Positions 1-8,830 of a DNA stretch of 64,000 bases are shown here, one piece after another (positions within the stretch are counted from its first letter, which is position 1; every line of letters begins with the position of its first letter). The position numbers and the translations under genes are program-made. This stretch comes from Clostridium bovifaecis (GTDB lineage: Bacteria; Bacillota; Clostridia; Clostridiales; Clostridiaceae). Below the pieces are notes generated by a model. It ran no database searches. It was given only the letters and a program-made list of their open reading frames with translations, and was not told the DNA's origin. Location: assembly GCA_009738435.1 (NCBI GenBank), contig CP046522.1:2635249-2699248 (forward strand). Direction: 5' to 3'.

Positions 1-400
1 TCTTAAGCCCAATAATTATTGATTCAACTTTCTCATCTGTAGCTTTTTCTATTATATTCTGTAGATATATTTCTACCTCTTCATAAAGCTGCTCTGCAAT
101 CTTTTTATATCCATCCTCTAATTCTATGTAGGTTACTCTTCTATCCTTGTCAGACTTTACTCTTCTGATTACATTTCTATTTTCGAGACCGTTAATCATT
201 GCTGATACAGTGCTATTTGAAAGCTGCATTGCCTTGCTTAATTCTGAGATTTTCATTTTTTTATTTTTAAATAATGTAGCAACAACCATGATTTGAGGTA
301 CTGTAAATCCACAGTCATTAAACCTTTCACTTATATTTTTATGAAGTCTCTTATTTATCGATTTCAAAAGCCTTGCTACCTTAATTCCTTCCTTGTACAT
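1..400 (-). CDS. MarR-family transcriptional regulator (3' end outside window)
   Basis: My reading of the minus strand from an ATG at 398-400 stays open to the window edge and gives about 133 residues that start MYKEGIKVARLLKSI. The middle holds a winged-helix pattern typical of MarR: a helix-turn-helix around KISELSKAMQLSNSTVSAMI, then a basic wing containing DKDRR. MarR proteins are dimeric repressors or sensors of small ligands or oxidants. An AGGAGG lies 14 bases before the ATG, a little far, but upstream codons in this frame are stops. The palindrome at 481-519 is the likely self-regulatory operator. The regulated target is not in the window. The C-terminal dimerisation helix is only partly present. 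Confidence 0.85.
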   Translation of the reverse strand, partial: MYKEGIKVARLLKSINKRLHKNISERFNDCGFTVPQIMVVATLFKNKKMKISELSKAMQLSNSTVSAMINGLENRNVIRRVKSDKDRRVTYIELEDGYKKIAEQLYEEVEIYLQNIIEKATDEKVESIIIGLK

Positions 401-480
401 TCTCTTTCATCATACCTCCTAATAATTAATGTGCTGAGTTCAATCTAAAGCAAAATATTAACAGTATTCACTACAAAAGC

Positions 481-519
481 AATTAGTTCGTAATCAAACA
501 TTTCGATTACGAACTAATT
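481..519. promoter_or_regulatory. Perfect 15-bp inverted repeat, probable MarR operator
   Basis: The arms AATTAGTTCGTAATC (481-495) and GATTACGAACTAATT (505-519) are perfectly complementary around a 9-base spacer. The site lies 80 bases upstream of the MarR start. There is no T tract after it on either strand, so it looks like a protein-binding palindrome rather than a terminator. Its link to the MarR gene is inferred from position. Confidence 0.6.
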
Positions 520-1630
520 ATATTTTACCATTATATGTTTTACAGTCAAGTGGTATTTATCTTATAAAAAATATTAAAACAATAATAGATCCTGGCATAG
601 CCTATATTTACTAGACTATGCCTTTTATATTGGTTTACCATTTCAGTTTAAATCTTCATTCTATTAATGAGAGTTGTAATTTATTAGTATTCTAAACCCT
701 TACATATCCATTCATAAGAGTAACTTATTTTTATTTTCAGGCACAATATTAATTATATTCTTACCCTTTTGTACTGCTTCGACCTTTATTTACATATCTT
801 TATATGCTTTCTTTAATTCTTGTGCATATCTTTCTGCTAACCTTTTGCATCTCCTTCACTTATCCCTTTCTTTATAGCCACAGTTGATATAGCCGTACCA
901 TCTTGAACTCATGCTTGTCTGCCATCTAACTTATTTTTCCTTTTTTAAGTCTTCAGTATAGTTTTTATCCTGTATAGTTCTTGTAATGTACATTGTTTTG
1001 ATATCATCCTTCTTCTCAAATTAATTACTCTTTTTATGTCTTAGCACTTCCTTATTATAGTACATTTCCATTATACTCGAAAATCCTATTTATTTCATAA
1101 ATATCTTAAACCTATATAAAAAACTTTATCAAAATTTTTTACAGAATAATTTTATTTATAGAATATATTATTAAATTCTGTCTTTGCAGTGATATCTTTA
1201 TTGTATTTTTGTCAATAATTCAAATATAAAAATTAAAATTATCCAATTTGCTTTCTTAAATATGAAATTTTATAAATCTATACTGTACTTTAGTGTTACT
1301 GTGTAAACCCAAATTATACATCTAAAGTAAAAAGTTATGTACTTTTTAAATAAACATGTAGTTTTGCACCATATATTTGTCCGCTTTGCTTTTAAATATT
1401 TATTTTTATAATATTTTTCTTGTAAACAATAATTTTTATTTATTAAATATTTAATAAAGTTCTACAAAACATTATAAATTACACTATTTTTTTATTAAAG
1501 TTATCACACCAGTTAAATTTTACCTTATGCGTTAGGACAAGCTTTTAAGCCGCATTTCCCATTTCACATTTTTGGTAATTTATTTGGTAAAATAAGTGCT
1601 ATTACCAAAACAACAGTTACAGTAACATTA
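520..1630. other. Long A+T-rich gap with no intact gene
   Basis: No convincing ORF is present. A hairpin with GGCATAG/CTATGCC arms at 594-622 is followed by TTTT and may be a weak terminator on the plus strand. A decayed coding trace occupies about 790-960 on the minus strand. The last part, from about 1518, is open in the frame of the downstream surface-protein gene but has no signal peptide and no ribosome binding site. Confidence 0.5.
790..960 (-). pseudogene. Decayed coding remnant
   Basis: The minus strand gives the protein-like stretch VQDGTAISTVAIKKGISEG and, after a one-base frame change, LAERYAQELKKAYKDM followed by a TAA at 790-792. The amphipathic, lysine-rich end is typical of a real C-terminus. 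Stops and frame changes interrupt everything upstream. I do not recognise the family. Confidence 0.3.
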
Positions 1631-4600
1631 GTGGACGGAACAGATGTTACTAAAGCAGCAGACAAGGCTAATTACACAGTAAAAGTAGGACAAACTGATG
1701 TAGCAGTAACAGGGGTTACATACACAGCATCTACAAGAAAGGCTGTATTAACAGTTGCTCTAGATAAACTAGAAGGAAAAGTATCAGTGAACGGTGTAGA
1801 GTCAGAATCTTTTGACTTTAAGGCACCTGTTGTTAAATCAATCACTCCAGTATCAAGCTCAGTATTCGATATCACTTTCTCAGAAGATGTAAACGCAGGA
1901 TTGGCTCAACTTAAATCTAACTACGCTATGGTAGAAACTGGAACAGCTAATTCATTAACATCTAATATTTCTAAGGTAGAAGTAAAAGATAAAAATAGAG
2001 TAAGAGTTACAATGATGTCTGCTCTAGTTAAAGATAAGAGCTACACTGTAACAGTTTCAGGAATGCAAGACCTTTCAACAAATAAAAATACTATGACTCA
2101 ATCATCTTCATTAGCATTTACAGCTATTAAAGATGAAGTTAAACCTACTTTAGTATCAGCTGTAGCAACTGATGCAAACAAAGTAGAATTAAAGATGAGC
2201 GAAGAGATGACAAGCACATCAGTAACAGCTACATTAAAGAAATACAAAGCTGATGGAACTCTAGATACTGCTATTACAAACAGTGTTATAAGAGATACAA
2301 AAGACCCATCAAAACTTCTTTTAACAGTTACAAATGCACAAGATTATCTTGTTAATGGTTCAAAATACCAAGTTGAATTAGTTGGCGGATCTGACGTTGA
2401 AGGAAATGCAATTGCTGATAATCAAAAACTTGACTTCTTAGGAAAAGCTGATGATGTTGCACCTACAGTAGCTAGCTCAGTATTTGCTGATGGAAAATTA
2501 ATTATAACTTTCAGCGAAGCTATGAATTCAACTGAATTAGTTGATGCAGCAAACTACGCTGTATTTGAAACTGAAACAGGAATTACTGCTACTGTATCAA
2601 ATGTTGAAGAAAATACAGCTGCTGACCATACACAAGCTATTCTTTCATTCTCAGGTTTACAAGCTGGAAAGAACTACTCAGTAAGACTTACTGGAGGTGC
2701 TGCTGCATTAAGAGATGCTTCTATAACACCTAATGCATTAGCAAACAACACTATAGTTAGATTCACAGTACCAACAGTTACAACTGAGGTTAAATTAAGC
2801 AGTGCAGCACAACCAGGATCACCAGATGGAAAATCTGTTGAACTTCAATTCAATACTAGCTTAATAAAAGCTGAAGCTGAAAACATAGCTAACTACAGAA
2901 TAGTAAAAGCTGATGACGAAACTAAAACTTTAGCTGTAACTAAAGCTGTATACGATGCTGCAACTAATAAAGTAACATTAACAACAGGAGCTCAAGTTGA
3001 CGGAACTGCTAACTACAAAGTTTACGTTTCTAACTTAACTAACCTAAGCACAAAAGATACAGATACTTATACTACATTCAATGGTGTAGATAAGACTAAA
3101 GCTGTAATGACTGGAATAGAAACATTAGGATTAAATACAATCGATTTAGTATTCAATGAAGATATGGCTGCTGACCAGCAAGGAGTTTCAGTTGCTGTAG
3201 TTGAAAAAGGAACTGCTAATGTAATAACTCCATCTGCTTTAACTGCTACTTCAGGACATGATAACAAAGTAAGAGTTAACTTTGCTCCTGGTGCATTAGT
3301 TGCTGGAAAGACTTACACTGTAACAGTTACTGGAGCTAAAGATGCATCAGTTGCTGCTAACGCATCAGATGCTAATACTTTAGACTTCGCTGCAGCAGCA
3401 GATACAACAGCACCTACACTTGTAAACGCTGTATCAGTAAATGCTGCTACAATGGAATTAACATTCAACGAAGAAATTGCTGAAGCTGGAACATTAAGTG
3501 CTGCAAACTTCGAATTAAAGAAGGGTGATACAGTAGTTAACTTTGCAGCTGGAACAACATTCACAATATCTTCTGACAAGAAGAAATTAACAGTAGTAAA
3601 TGGTGGATTAACACCAGCAGCAGTACTTGAAAATGGAGTTGCTTACACAATCAAGGTTGTTAAAGATAACACTAACTTTGTAAAAGACGTTGCTGGAAAT
3701 GCTGTAACTGATGCAGCTTATGCTTTCACAGGAGTTAAAGATACAACAAAACCTGAATTAGTAAGTTCAGTTATGAAAGATAACAGCGATACTCAAGTTG
3801 TATTAACATTCAGTGAAAAGTTAAATGCTAGCGTAAATGCAGCTGACTTTATAGTAACTGAAGCTAACACAGGAATAAGAGTAAATGTAAATACTGCAGC
3901 AGTTGGATCTAATGATGATGCTAATAAAGTTACATTAACTCTTGCTCAATCAACAAAGGTTGGAGTTCAATACAGAGTATATGTAAGCAATACAAATTCT
4001 TCTGTTAAAGATTTAGCAGTTTCTCCAAACTTACTTGATGCAAATAAATCTGTAGCATTATTCACAGGAACAGATAAAACAGCTCCATCAGTAACAGGAA
4101 CAGTTTTAAAAGATTCTAAGACAGTTGCTATATCTTTCGATGAAAAAATAGATACAGCATCAGTTGCTAAGACTGACTTTGTAGTAGCAGGAAATACTGT
4201 AACAGCTGCAAAGGTTAGCGAAGATCAAAAGACAATTACATTAACTCTTGGAACAGCAGTAAGCACTGGTGAAACAAGCTTAGCAATATCTTATGCTCAA
4301 GATCAAGCAGTAACTGACCTTGCAGGAAATAAGGCAGCTATAACTATAACATCTAATACTGATGAAGCTGCTCCAACTCTAGTAAGCGTAGTTAAAGAAG
4401 CAGATGGATTAACATTAACACTAACATTCAGTGAAGATGTAGCTGCAATTAACCTAGCTGATGGATCTGGAGATAACCAAGCTGCTAGAGATGCAGTAAT
4501 TACAGTTAACGGATACACTGTAACAGATATTCAAGCTACAGGAACTGATAATGTAGTTACAGTAACAGTAGATGCTGACATGGCTGCTAACCTTCCAACT

Positions 4601-4699
4601 GTAACATTAGTTGGTGGACAAACTGCAATCAAAGATAAAGTAGCGGGAACACCTAATGTTTATGCTGGAAATGATATAGAAGTTCCAACAACTAGATAA
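1631..4699 (+). CDS. 5'-truncated S-layer-like protein with tandem Ig-like domains
   Basis: This 1022-residue frame is built almost wholly of about nine repeats of roughly 105 residues. Most begin with a (T/A)(A/K)P(T/E/S)(L/V)V pattern followed by a beta strand such as LTFSE(D/E/K), the signature of SwmB/SbsA-type bacterial Ig-like domains in S-layer and adhesin proteins. There is no signal peptide, no SLH or other wall-anchoring module and no Shine-Dalgarno before the GTG at 1631. The frame is open upstream only to a stop near 1516, so the export and anchoring half is missing. The even, Ala/Thr/Val-rich codon use resembles the intact surface-protein gene at 11.3-13.8 kb and suggests an ancestor that was highly expressed. 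It is either a pseudogene, a silent cassette or an assembly junction. A terminator follows. Confidence 0.75.
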   Translation: MDGTDVTKAADKANYTVKVGQTDVAVTGVTYTASTRKAVLTVALDKLEGKVSVNGVESESFDFKAPVVKSITPVSSSVFDITFSEDVNAGLAQLKSNYAMVETGTANSLTSNISKVEVKDKNRVRVTMMSALVKDKSYTVTVSGMQDLSTNKNTMTQSSSLAFTAIKDEVKPTLVSAVATDANKVELKMSEEMTSTSVTATLKKYKADGTLDTAITNSVIRDTKDPSKLLLTVTNAQDYLVNGSKYQVELVGGSDVEGNAIADNQKLDFLGKADDVAPTVASSVFADGKLIITFSEAMNSTELVDAANYAVFETETGITATVSNVEENTAADHTQAILSFSGLQAGKNYSVRLTGGAAALRDASITPNALANNTIVRFTVPTVTTEVKLSSAAQPGSPDGKSVELQFNTSLIKAEAENIANYRIVKADDETKTLAVTKAVYDAATNKVTLTTGAQVDGTANYKVYVSNLTNLSTKDTDTYTTFNGVDKTKAVMTGIETLGLNTIDLVFNEDMAADQQGVSVAVVEKGTANVITPSALTATSGHDNKVRVNFAPGALVAGKTYTVTVTGAKDASVAANASDANTLDFAAAADTTAPTLVNAVSVNAATMELTFNEEIAEAGTLSAANFELKKGDTVVNFAAGTTFTISSDKKKLTVVNGGLTPAAVLENGVAYTIKVVKDNTNFVKDVAGNAVTDAAYAFTGVKDTTKPELVSSVMKDNSDTQVVLTFSEKLNASVNAADFIVTEANTGIRVNVNTAAVGSNDDANKVTLTLAQSTKVGVQYRVYVSNTNSSVKDLAVSPNLLDANKSVALFTGTDKTAPSVTGTVLKDSKTVAISFDEKIDTASVAKTDFVVAGNTVTAAKVSEDQKTITLTLGTAVSTGETSLAISYAQDQAVTDLAGNKAAITITSNTDEAAPTLVSVVKEADGLTLTLTFSEDVAAINLADGSGDNQAARDAVITVNGYTVTDIQATGTDNVVTVTVDADMAANLPTVTLVGGQTAIKDKVAGTPNVYAGNDIEVPTTR

Positions 4700-4787
4700 T
4701 AAATTGAACGGAAAATAAATTTAATAATCCCTTCCACTTTGTTTCACTTCAATTTAATAAATTCTTAGATGTAACAAATCTAAACTA

Positions 4788-4827
4788 TGGGAGTAATCAC
4801 TGCGGTGGTTACTCCTACTTTTCTTTT
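4788..4827 (+). terminator. Intrinsic terminator after the Ig-repeat gene
   Basis: GGAGTAATCAC (4790-4800), loop TGCG, then GTGGTTACTCC (4805-4815) form an 11-bp stem with one G-T pair. A T-rich tail, TACTTTTCTTTT, follows. It ends the preceding plus-strand gene. Confidence 0.8.
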
Positions 4828-4890
4828 GCTGCACAACAAGTATATTATAATGCTTATTTAAAAAAATAAATTTTTAAGGAGGAATATTAA

Positions 4891-5313
4891 ATGATAAATA
4901 AAAGAAAATCTACATGGCTTATATTAGCGTTTATTTTAATTTTAAGCCTAGGAGGATGCGGTACTAAGACTAAGCATGAAAACAGCTCATTTGAGCCCAT
5001 AAACAAGCTTATAAGCATATTATATTTTAATAAAGGTACATATGAAGATTATAAAGCTCTATTCACTAATTCATCTCTTGCCTTTAGTGAAAATCAATTT
5101 AATGAATTTAGAAAGAAACCAGATAAAAGCTCTTTTAAGTATGGCGCAAACTCATCTGATGAGATTATGTCCCATATGAAGGCTGTTCCAAATGATGCTA
5201 ATTTCGCTACTGTATACTATGTAGAGGACGTTGATAAATCAGATGAAAGCAAGGCTCCTTTGCAATGGAAGGTAGAAAACAGAGATGGAAAATGGCTGCT
5301 TAAAAATGATTAA
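4891..5313 (+). CDS. Small lipoprotein of unknown function
   Basis: This 140-residue protein starts at ATG behind AAGGAGG. The N-terminus has KRK, a hydrophobic stretch and the lipobox LGGC with cysteine at about residue 23, so a lipidated, membrane-anchored protein is expected. The rest is hydrophilic and ends with a WKVENRDGKWLLKND-type strand, seen in NTF2-like or DUF4878-type lipoproteins where a small alpha+beta fold ends with WKVV..DGKWLI. That fold assignment is inference. It stands alone and faces the convergent yifB gene 43 bases away. Confidence 0.75.
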   Translation: MINKRKSTWLILAFILILSLGGCGTKTKHENSSFEPINKLISILYFNKGTYEDYKALFTNSSLAFSENQFNEFRKKPDKSSFKYGANSSDEIMSHMKAVPNDANFATVYYVEDVDKSDESKAPLQWKVENRDGKWLLKND

Positions 5314-5356
5314 AGCATAATTTTCTAAGATGCTAGGGGAGGTAAATACAAAAGAG

Positions 5357-7207
5357 TTATAATGAGTATCGCCCCCCTATGCACCTAATCCTTCCACTTA
5401 GCTCCATTGAAAACAACGTGTTTAGAATAATCTCTTTGTCCTTTTTTAAAAGTATAGTTATTTCATCTATGGTATAAGATTTATTTTTAATTATATCTAA
5501 TATGTTCCTTTCTTCAGCGCTCACATAACTTGCTGCAGCTTTTATAGGTAAAAAGCTATTACTACTATTATCTAGAAGCAGTTGAATGGGAGTTAAGTAT
5601 ATACTAGCTCCTTCAGAAATAAGTTTATTTGTGCCCTTACTCTCATTAGAATATATATTATTAGGAACAGCAAAAACCTTCTTATTCTGCTCCTTTGCAT
5701 ATTGAGCTGTAATCAAGGCACCGCTTAAAATATCTTCTTTTCTAATGTTTTTTGATTCATCCATATCTGCAAAAGTTCTAGCTACCTTCAAGTATTTATG
5801 ATAGGATCTTGCACTAAATTTAAATCTATCATAAGCTAGCTGTAACAGCCTTTTGCCTTCCACATCTAGTACACAATACTCTTTAATTAAGGCTGATGTC
5901 ATTTGTGAATTACAATTGACTCCTTCTATACCTTTATATCTATCCATTTGAATTCCTCTTGCCTTTTCAACCCTACTTCTTAGTTCTTTAGAACTAACTC
6001 CTCTTGAGGAGGTAGATAACTCCATAAAATCTACAGGTTGAACATACTTTTGTATATCAATTCTATCTAATATAGGTCCTGAAATTTTTTGTCTGTATTT
6101 TATAACCTCATAATCTGTACAGTGGCATTTCTCATTTCCATAATATCCGCATGGACAAGGGTTCATAGCTGCAACCAACATAAAGTTTGCTGGATAAGTG
6201 TTGGTAGATTTAACTCTAGAAACTGTAACTATACCATCCTCCATCGGCTGCCTTAGAGCTTCTAATGTCTTTCTGTTAAATTCAGCTATCTCATCTAAAA
6301 ATAAAACTCCGTTATGGGATAAAGATATCTCCCCAGGCATAGCATTATTGCCTCCACCTATAAGAGAATTCATAGAGGCATTATGGTGTGGAGACCTAAA
6401 AGGTCTTTGAGTTACTAAGCTGCCTTTATTCTTTAGTAACCCTGCAGCACTATAAATTTTAGTTACTTCTAGTGATTCTTCTTCACTCATAGAAGGTAGT
6501 ATTGTTGGAATCCTCTTAGCTATCATGGACTTGCCACATCCAGGGGAGCCGGACATTATAATATTATGCCCACCAGAAGCTGCTGCTACTATGTACTCTA
6601 TAGCAGAATCTTGACCCTGAACATCTGAAAAATCAAATAAATACTCCTTTTGTATTTTATGTTCATCTTTGTAATCCTCTAATGAGGTGTAAGTACTGGA
6701 ATCCTCTAGAAATCTTACTACATCATACAGGGTATTGAAGGCAAAAATGTTTATATCTTTAACCAATGATGCTTCTTTTAGATTATCCTTTGGAATAATT
6801 AAATTTGTTATATTACGTTTCTTAGCTTCTATAGCCATAGGAAGTATGCCAGAGCAAGGTCTAAGCTCTCCATTTAGGGATAGCTCTCCTATAAATCCAA
6901 ATTTATTGATTTCATCTACAGTTATTTGCTTTGTTTGAAGTAGTATTCCTATAGCCATACCCAAGTCAAAATGAGAACCGCTTTTCTTCATATCGCAGGG
7001 AGCAAGGTTTATCACAACCTTCATCTTAGGGAACTCGTACTTTTCATGATTTATGGCAGCTTCTAATCTTTCTCTAGATTCCTTAACTGCTGTATCCCCT
7101 AAGCCTACTACAGAAACAGAAGGCTGGCCATATATAGTATCAGTTTCTATTTTAACCATATAAGCATCTATTCCTGATATAGCAAAACTATTTATAACTG
7201 AAGCCAA
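5357..7207 (-). CDS. YifB/ComM-type Mg-chelatase-like AAA+ ATPase fused to a DprA C-terminus
   Basis: Residues 1 to about 494 are a normal YifB/ComM protein: an N-terminal Lon-protease-like domain, Walker A GSPGCGKSM, the loop RPFRSPHHNAS, Walker B VLFLDEIAEF and the C-terminal Mg-chelatase domain with a CPCG.Y....C.C cluster. ComM is a hexameric helicase that aids branch migration in natural transformation. From about residue 495 the protein continues with SGALITAQYAKEQNKKVFAVP, which is the end of the DprA Rossmann fold, including the GTNKLI..GA motif, and then a DprA-type winged helix. Total length is 616 against about 510 for the family. Clostridial yifB and dprA are usually adjacent, so an in-frame deletion of roughly 0.7 kb would produce this. 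The start is TTG with AGAGGA inside the end of the RAYT gene. Confidence 0.85.
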   Translation of the reverse strand: MASVINSFAISGIDAYMVKIETDTIYGQPSVSVVGLGDTAVKESRERLEAAINHEKYEFPKMKVVINLAPCDMKKSGSHFDLGMAIGILLQTKQITVDEINKFGFIGELSLNGELRPCSGILPMAIEAKKRNITNLIIPKDNLKEASLVKDINIFAFNTLYDVVRFLEDSSTYTSLEDYKDEHKIQKEYLFDFSDVQGQDSAIEYIVAAASGGHNIIMSGSPGCGKSMIAKRIPTILPSMSEEESLEVTKIYSAAGLLKNKGSLVTQRPFRSPHHNASMNSLIGGGNNAMPGEISLSHNGVLFLDEIAEFNRKTLEALRQPMEDGIVTVSRVKSTNTYPANFMLVAAMNPCPCGYYGNEKCHCTDYEVIKYRQKISGPILDRIDIQKYVQPVDFMELSTSSRGVSSKELRSRVEKARGIQMDRYKGIEGVNCNSQMTSALIKEYCVLDVEGKRLLQLAYDRFKFSARSYHKYLKVARTFADMDESKNIRKEDILSGALITAQYAKEQNKKVFAVPNNIYSNESKGTNKLISEGASIYLTPIQLLLDNSSNSFLPIKAAASYVSAEERNILDIIKNKSYTIDEITILLKKDKEIILNTLFSMELSGRIRCIGGRYSL

Positions 7208-7771
7208 CTAAATCACTTCCTCTTCATGAATTTTGATTCCGCTTTCAACAAATACTTTGTATAGCTTTCGTTTATCTTCTTCTTTGAAATAAGCTAGAAT
7301 CTTTTTACTTAAAATAATCTTTTCATCAATATTTCCTATATACATTCCATAACTGCTCCATTCATAATCTTCTGGATTTCTAACCATTCTTGCTCTTACA
7401 GGATTTAGGTGTATGTATCTACTAGCTTCTAATATGTATTTATCTTCTTCAATTAATTCAGCAAAATATCTACCTTGAAATAAATGTCCAATCAAGTTAT
7501 ATTTATTATTAAAGTATTTTGTATAAAACAAGTTGATTCTTCTCATAATTTCACTAATTGTTACATCTGAAGTTTCAATAATCAGATGGACATGATTTGT
7601 CATTAAGCAGTAGCAATATAAAATAGCTTTATATCTTTCTAATGCTTCTTTAAGTATAGTTAAATAAACTAAATAATCTTCTCCGTCTCTGAAGATATCA
7701 TTTCTATGATTTCCTCTATTGGTTATATGATATATGGCACCAGGATACCATACTAACTTTTTTCTCACCAT
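7208..7771 (-). CDS. REP-associated tyrosine transposase (RAYT, Y1 IS200-like)
   Basis: The protein is about 187 residues with the Y1-transposase landmarks: YHITNRGNHR near the N-terminus, the HUH-type metal-binding motif NHVHLI, and candidate catalytic tyrosines in the LFYTKYF segment before HLFQGRYF. RYIHLNPVRA and WSSY are typical of the RAYT/YafM branch. Such proteins nick and join single-stranded DNA at REP hairpins. I chose the ATG five codons inside the open frame because GGAGGAA lies just before it; a GTG right after is also possible. A GGTACC hairpin repeat lies 130 bases upstream. The TAG stop abuts the TTG start of yifB, so the two are probably co-transcribed. Confidence 0.88.
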   Translation of the reverse strand: MVRKKLVWYPGAIYHITNRGNHRNDIFRDGEDYLVYLTILKEALERYKAILYCYCLMTNHVHLIIETSDVTISEIMRRINLFYTKYFNNKYNLIGHLFQGRYFAELIEEDKYILEASRYIHLNPVRARMVRNPEDYEWSSYGMYIGNIDEKIILSKKILAYFKEEDKRKLYKVFVESGIKIHEEEVI

Positions 7772-7845
7772 TTTTCCTCCAACCATTTAATACTTTTTTC
7801 TAAGTATTACCACAGTCATGATTTTGTAAACATAGTAAGATAAAT

Positions 7846-7881
7846 AAAGCTACTAAAATACGAATTTATTTTAGTAGCTTT
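7846..7881. terminator. Bidirectional hairpin upstream of the RAYT gene
   Basis: AAAGCTACTAAAATA (7846-7860) pairs perfectly with TATTTTAGTAGCTTT (7867-7881) around a 6-base loop. A pyrimidine-rich tail follows on the plus strand and TTTATTTATC on the minus strand. On the minus strand it would end transcription of the small decayed gene at 7931-8190 before the RAYT gene. Confidence 0.65.
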
Positions 7882-7903
7882 CTGCTTTTATTATACAAAA
7901 TCC

Positions 7904-7921
7904 GGGTGGTACCTGGTACCC
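7904..7921. repeat. REP-like GGTACC hairpin next to the RAYT gene
   Basis: GGGTGGTACC TG GTACCC folds into a short GC-rich hairpin that stands out in A+T-rich DNA. The same core, GGTGGTACCGCGTACC, recurs in the longer repeats at 8278-8499, 9184-9380 and 11101-11340. Its location beside the RAYT gene fits the known REP/RAYT pairing; that this RAYT acts on it is inference. Confidence 0.6.
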
Positions 7922-7930
7922 TTACCCTTC

Positions 7931-8190
7931 CTATTTTACTGCTTTTAATTTGGCAATATCTTTCCAGTTACTTGCAGTTATTACTTCAACATTATTTAAA
8001 TTATCTTTAATTTCTTCAAGTTGATTACTTGTTTCAATTCTAAAATCTTTTACTTCGGTTCTAAATTCTGTTAAGTCTGCTGTCTGTTCAATTACTGAAT
8101 CAATTTTTTTTCTATTCTATCTAATTTTTCATTAGTTTTATTTTGACCCTCTACCAGTTTATTAAGTAACTCCAAAACTTCTTTTTCCAT
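7931..8190 (-). pseudogene. Small coiled-coil protein gene, frameshifted
   Basis: The minus strand from ATG 8188-8190 reads MEKEVLELLNKLVEGQNKT and breaks at a run of eight A residues (8104-8111 as T). One extra A restores DSVIEQTADLTEFRTEVKD and a coiled-coil tail that ends at TAG 7931-7933. The intact product would be about 86 residues, heptad-rich and without a membrane segment. Similar short coiled-coil proteins of unknown role are common in clostridia. The homopolymer indel could be a real slippage mutation or a sequencing error. Confidence 0.6.
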
Positions 8191-8277
8191 CTTTTCACCA
8201 CCATAAGATTTTATAATCATAGTTTAACATCCCTATTTGTTTACTTCAAGTTTTTTATTCCATCTTCGCTAAATTCA

Positions 8278-8499
8278 TCTTTAATGCAGAAAAAAAGAGC
8301 TTAAATGAATAAGCTCTTAAGAAAAAATAGATATGTATTTAGTTTTTCAGCTAGCGATATGCCCTAACTATTTTATGTTTTTTGAAGTGTAAAATCCGCT
8401 CTATATTTAAAATTGAGAAGGATAACCACTAGGGCTATCCGACACATTTCGGGTGGTACCGCGTACCTTTGCGAGGGAACGAGGTGACCGAGCTTGCTA
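8278..8499 (-). repeat. Structured 3' repeat, copy B1 (222 bp)
   Basis: Read on the minus strand, it begins 16 bases after the stop of the DUF2442 gene with AGCAAGCTCGGTCAC, holds the GGTACGCGGTACC palindrome and a small internal hairpin (GGATAG...TTATCC), and ends in an AAGAGCTTA/TAAGCTCTT stem plus a T tract, a good intrinsic terminator. It is identical to copy B2 apart from a 25-base segment around the small hairpin. Confidence 0.75.
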
Positions 8500-8515
8500 C
8501 TAAATCCCCGAAGTG

Positions 8516-8818
8516 CTAGGAGGTGAATGATTTAAACAATTGAATAGGTTCATCAACTTCTGGACAATTATATAGTTCACAAGGATCTAAATCTAAACAA
8601 TTCCATTCATCAAATTCTCCATTAATATCCCAAGCTAAAGTACCATTTAAAACTGTACAGCTATCTATAAAAGTATTTTTATCTTTAAGTTGAACAAAAA
8701 TTCCTTTATTAATTATATCTGATGCGTCAAATAATTTTATAGATCCATCGTCAAAATAAACATATACCTTATAGTCATCAGTTGGTATAACTTGTATAAC
8801 CTCTGGAAAGTAATCCAT
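8516..8818 (-). CDS. DUF2442 family protein
   Basis: The protein is about 100 residues and begins MDYFPEVIQVIP. It follows the DUF2442 pattern: short beta strands with V.VYFDDGSIKLFDA, then a TLAWDINGEFD motif and an acidic C-terminus. I moved the start to the internal ATG because AGGAGGAGTG directly precedes it. DUF2442 genes usually sit beside a DUF4160 gene, as here, with the partner ending 12 bases upstream. The pair has features of a small two-gene module, perhaps toxin-antitoxin-like, but its function is unproven. A structured repeat with a terminator follows the stop. Confidence 0.85.
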   Translation of the reverse strand: MDYFPEVIQVIPTDDYKVYVYFDDGSIKLFDASDIINKGIFVQLKDKNTFIDSCTVLNGTLAWDINGEFDEWNCLDLDPCELYNCPEVDEPIQLFKSFTS

Positions 8819-8830
8819 AAACACTCCTCC

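Noticed and set aside
8440..8490. GGGTGGTACCGCG at about 8450, and again near 9331 and 11293, resembles the T-box antiterminator consensus.
   Set aside because: No plus-strand gene follows any of the copies, there is no stem I/specifier or plus-strand terminator, and the terminators in the element point to the minus strand. The motif is better explained as the GGTACC palindrome of a repeat.
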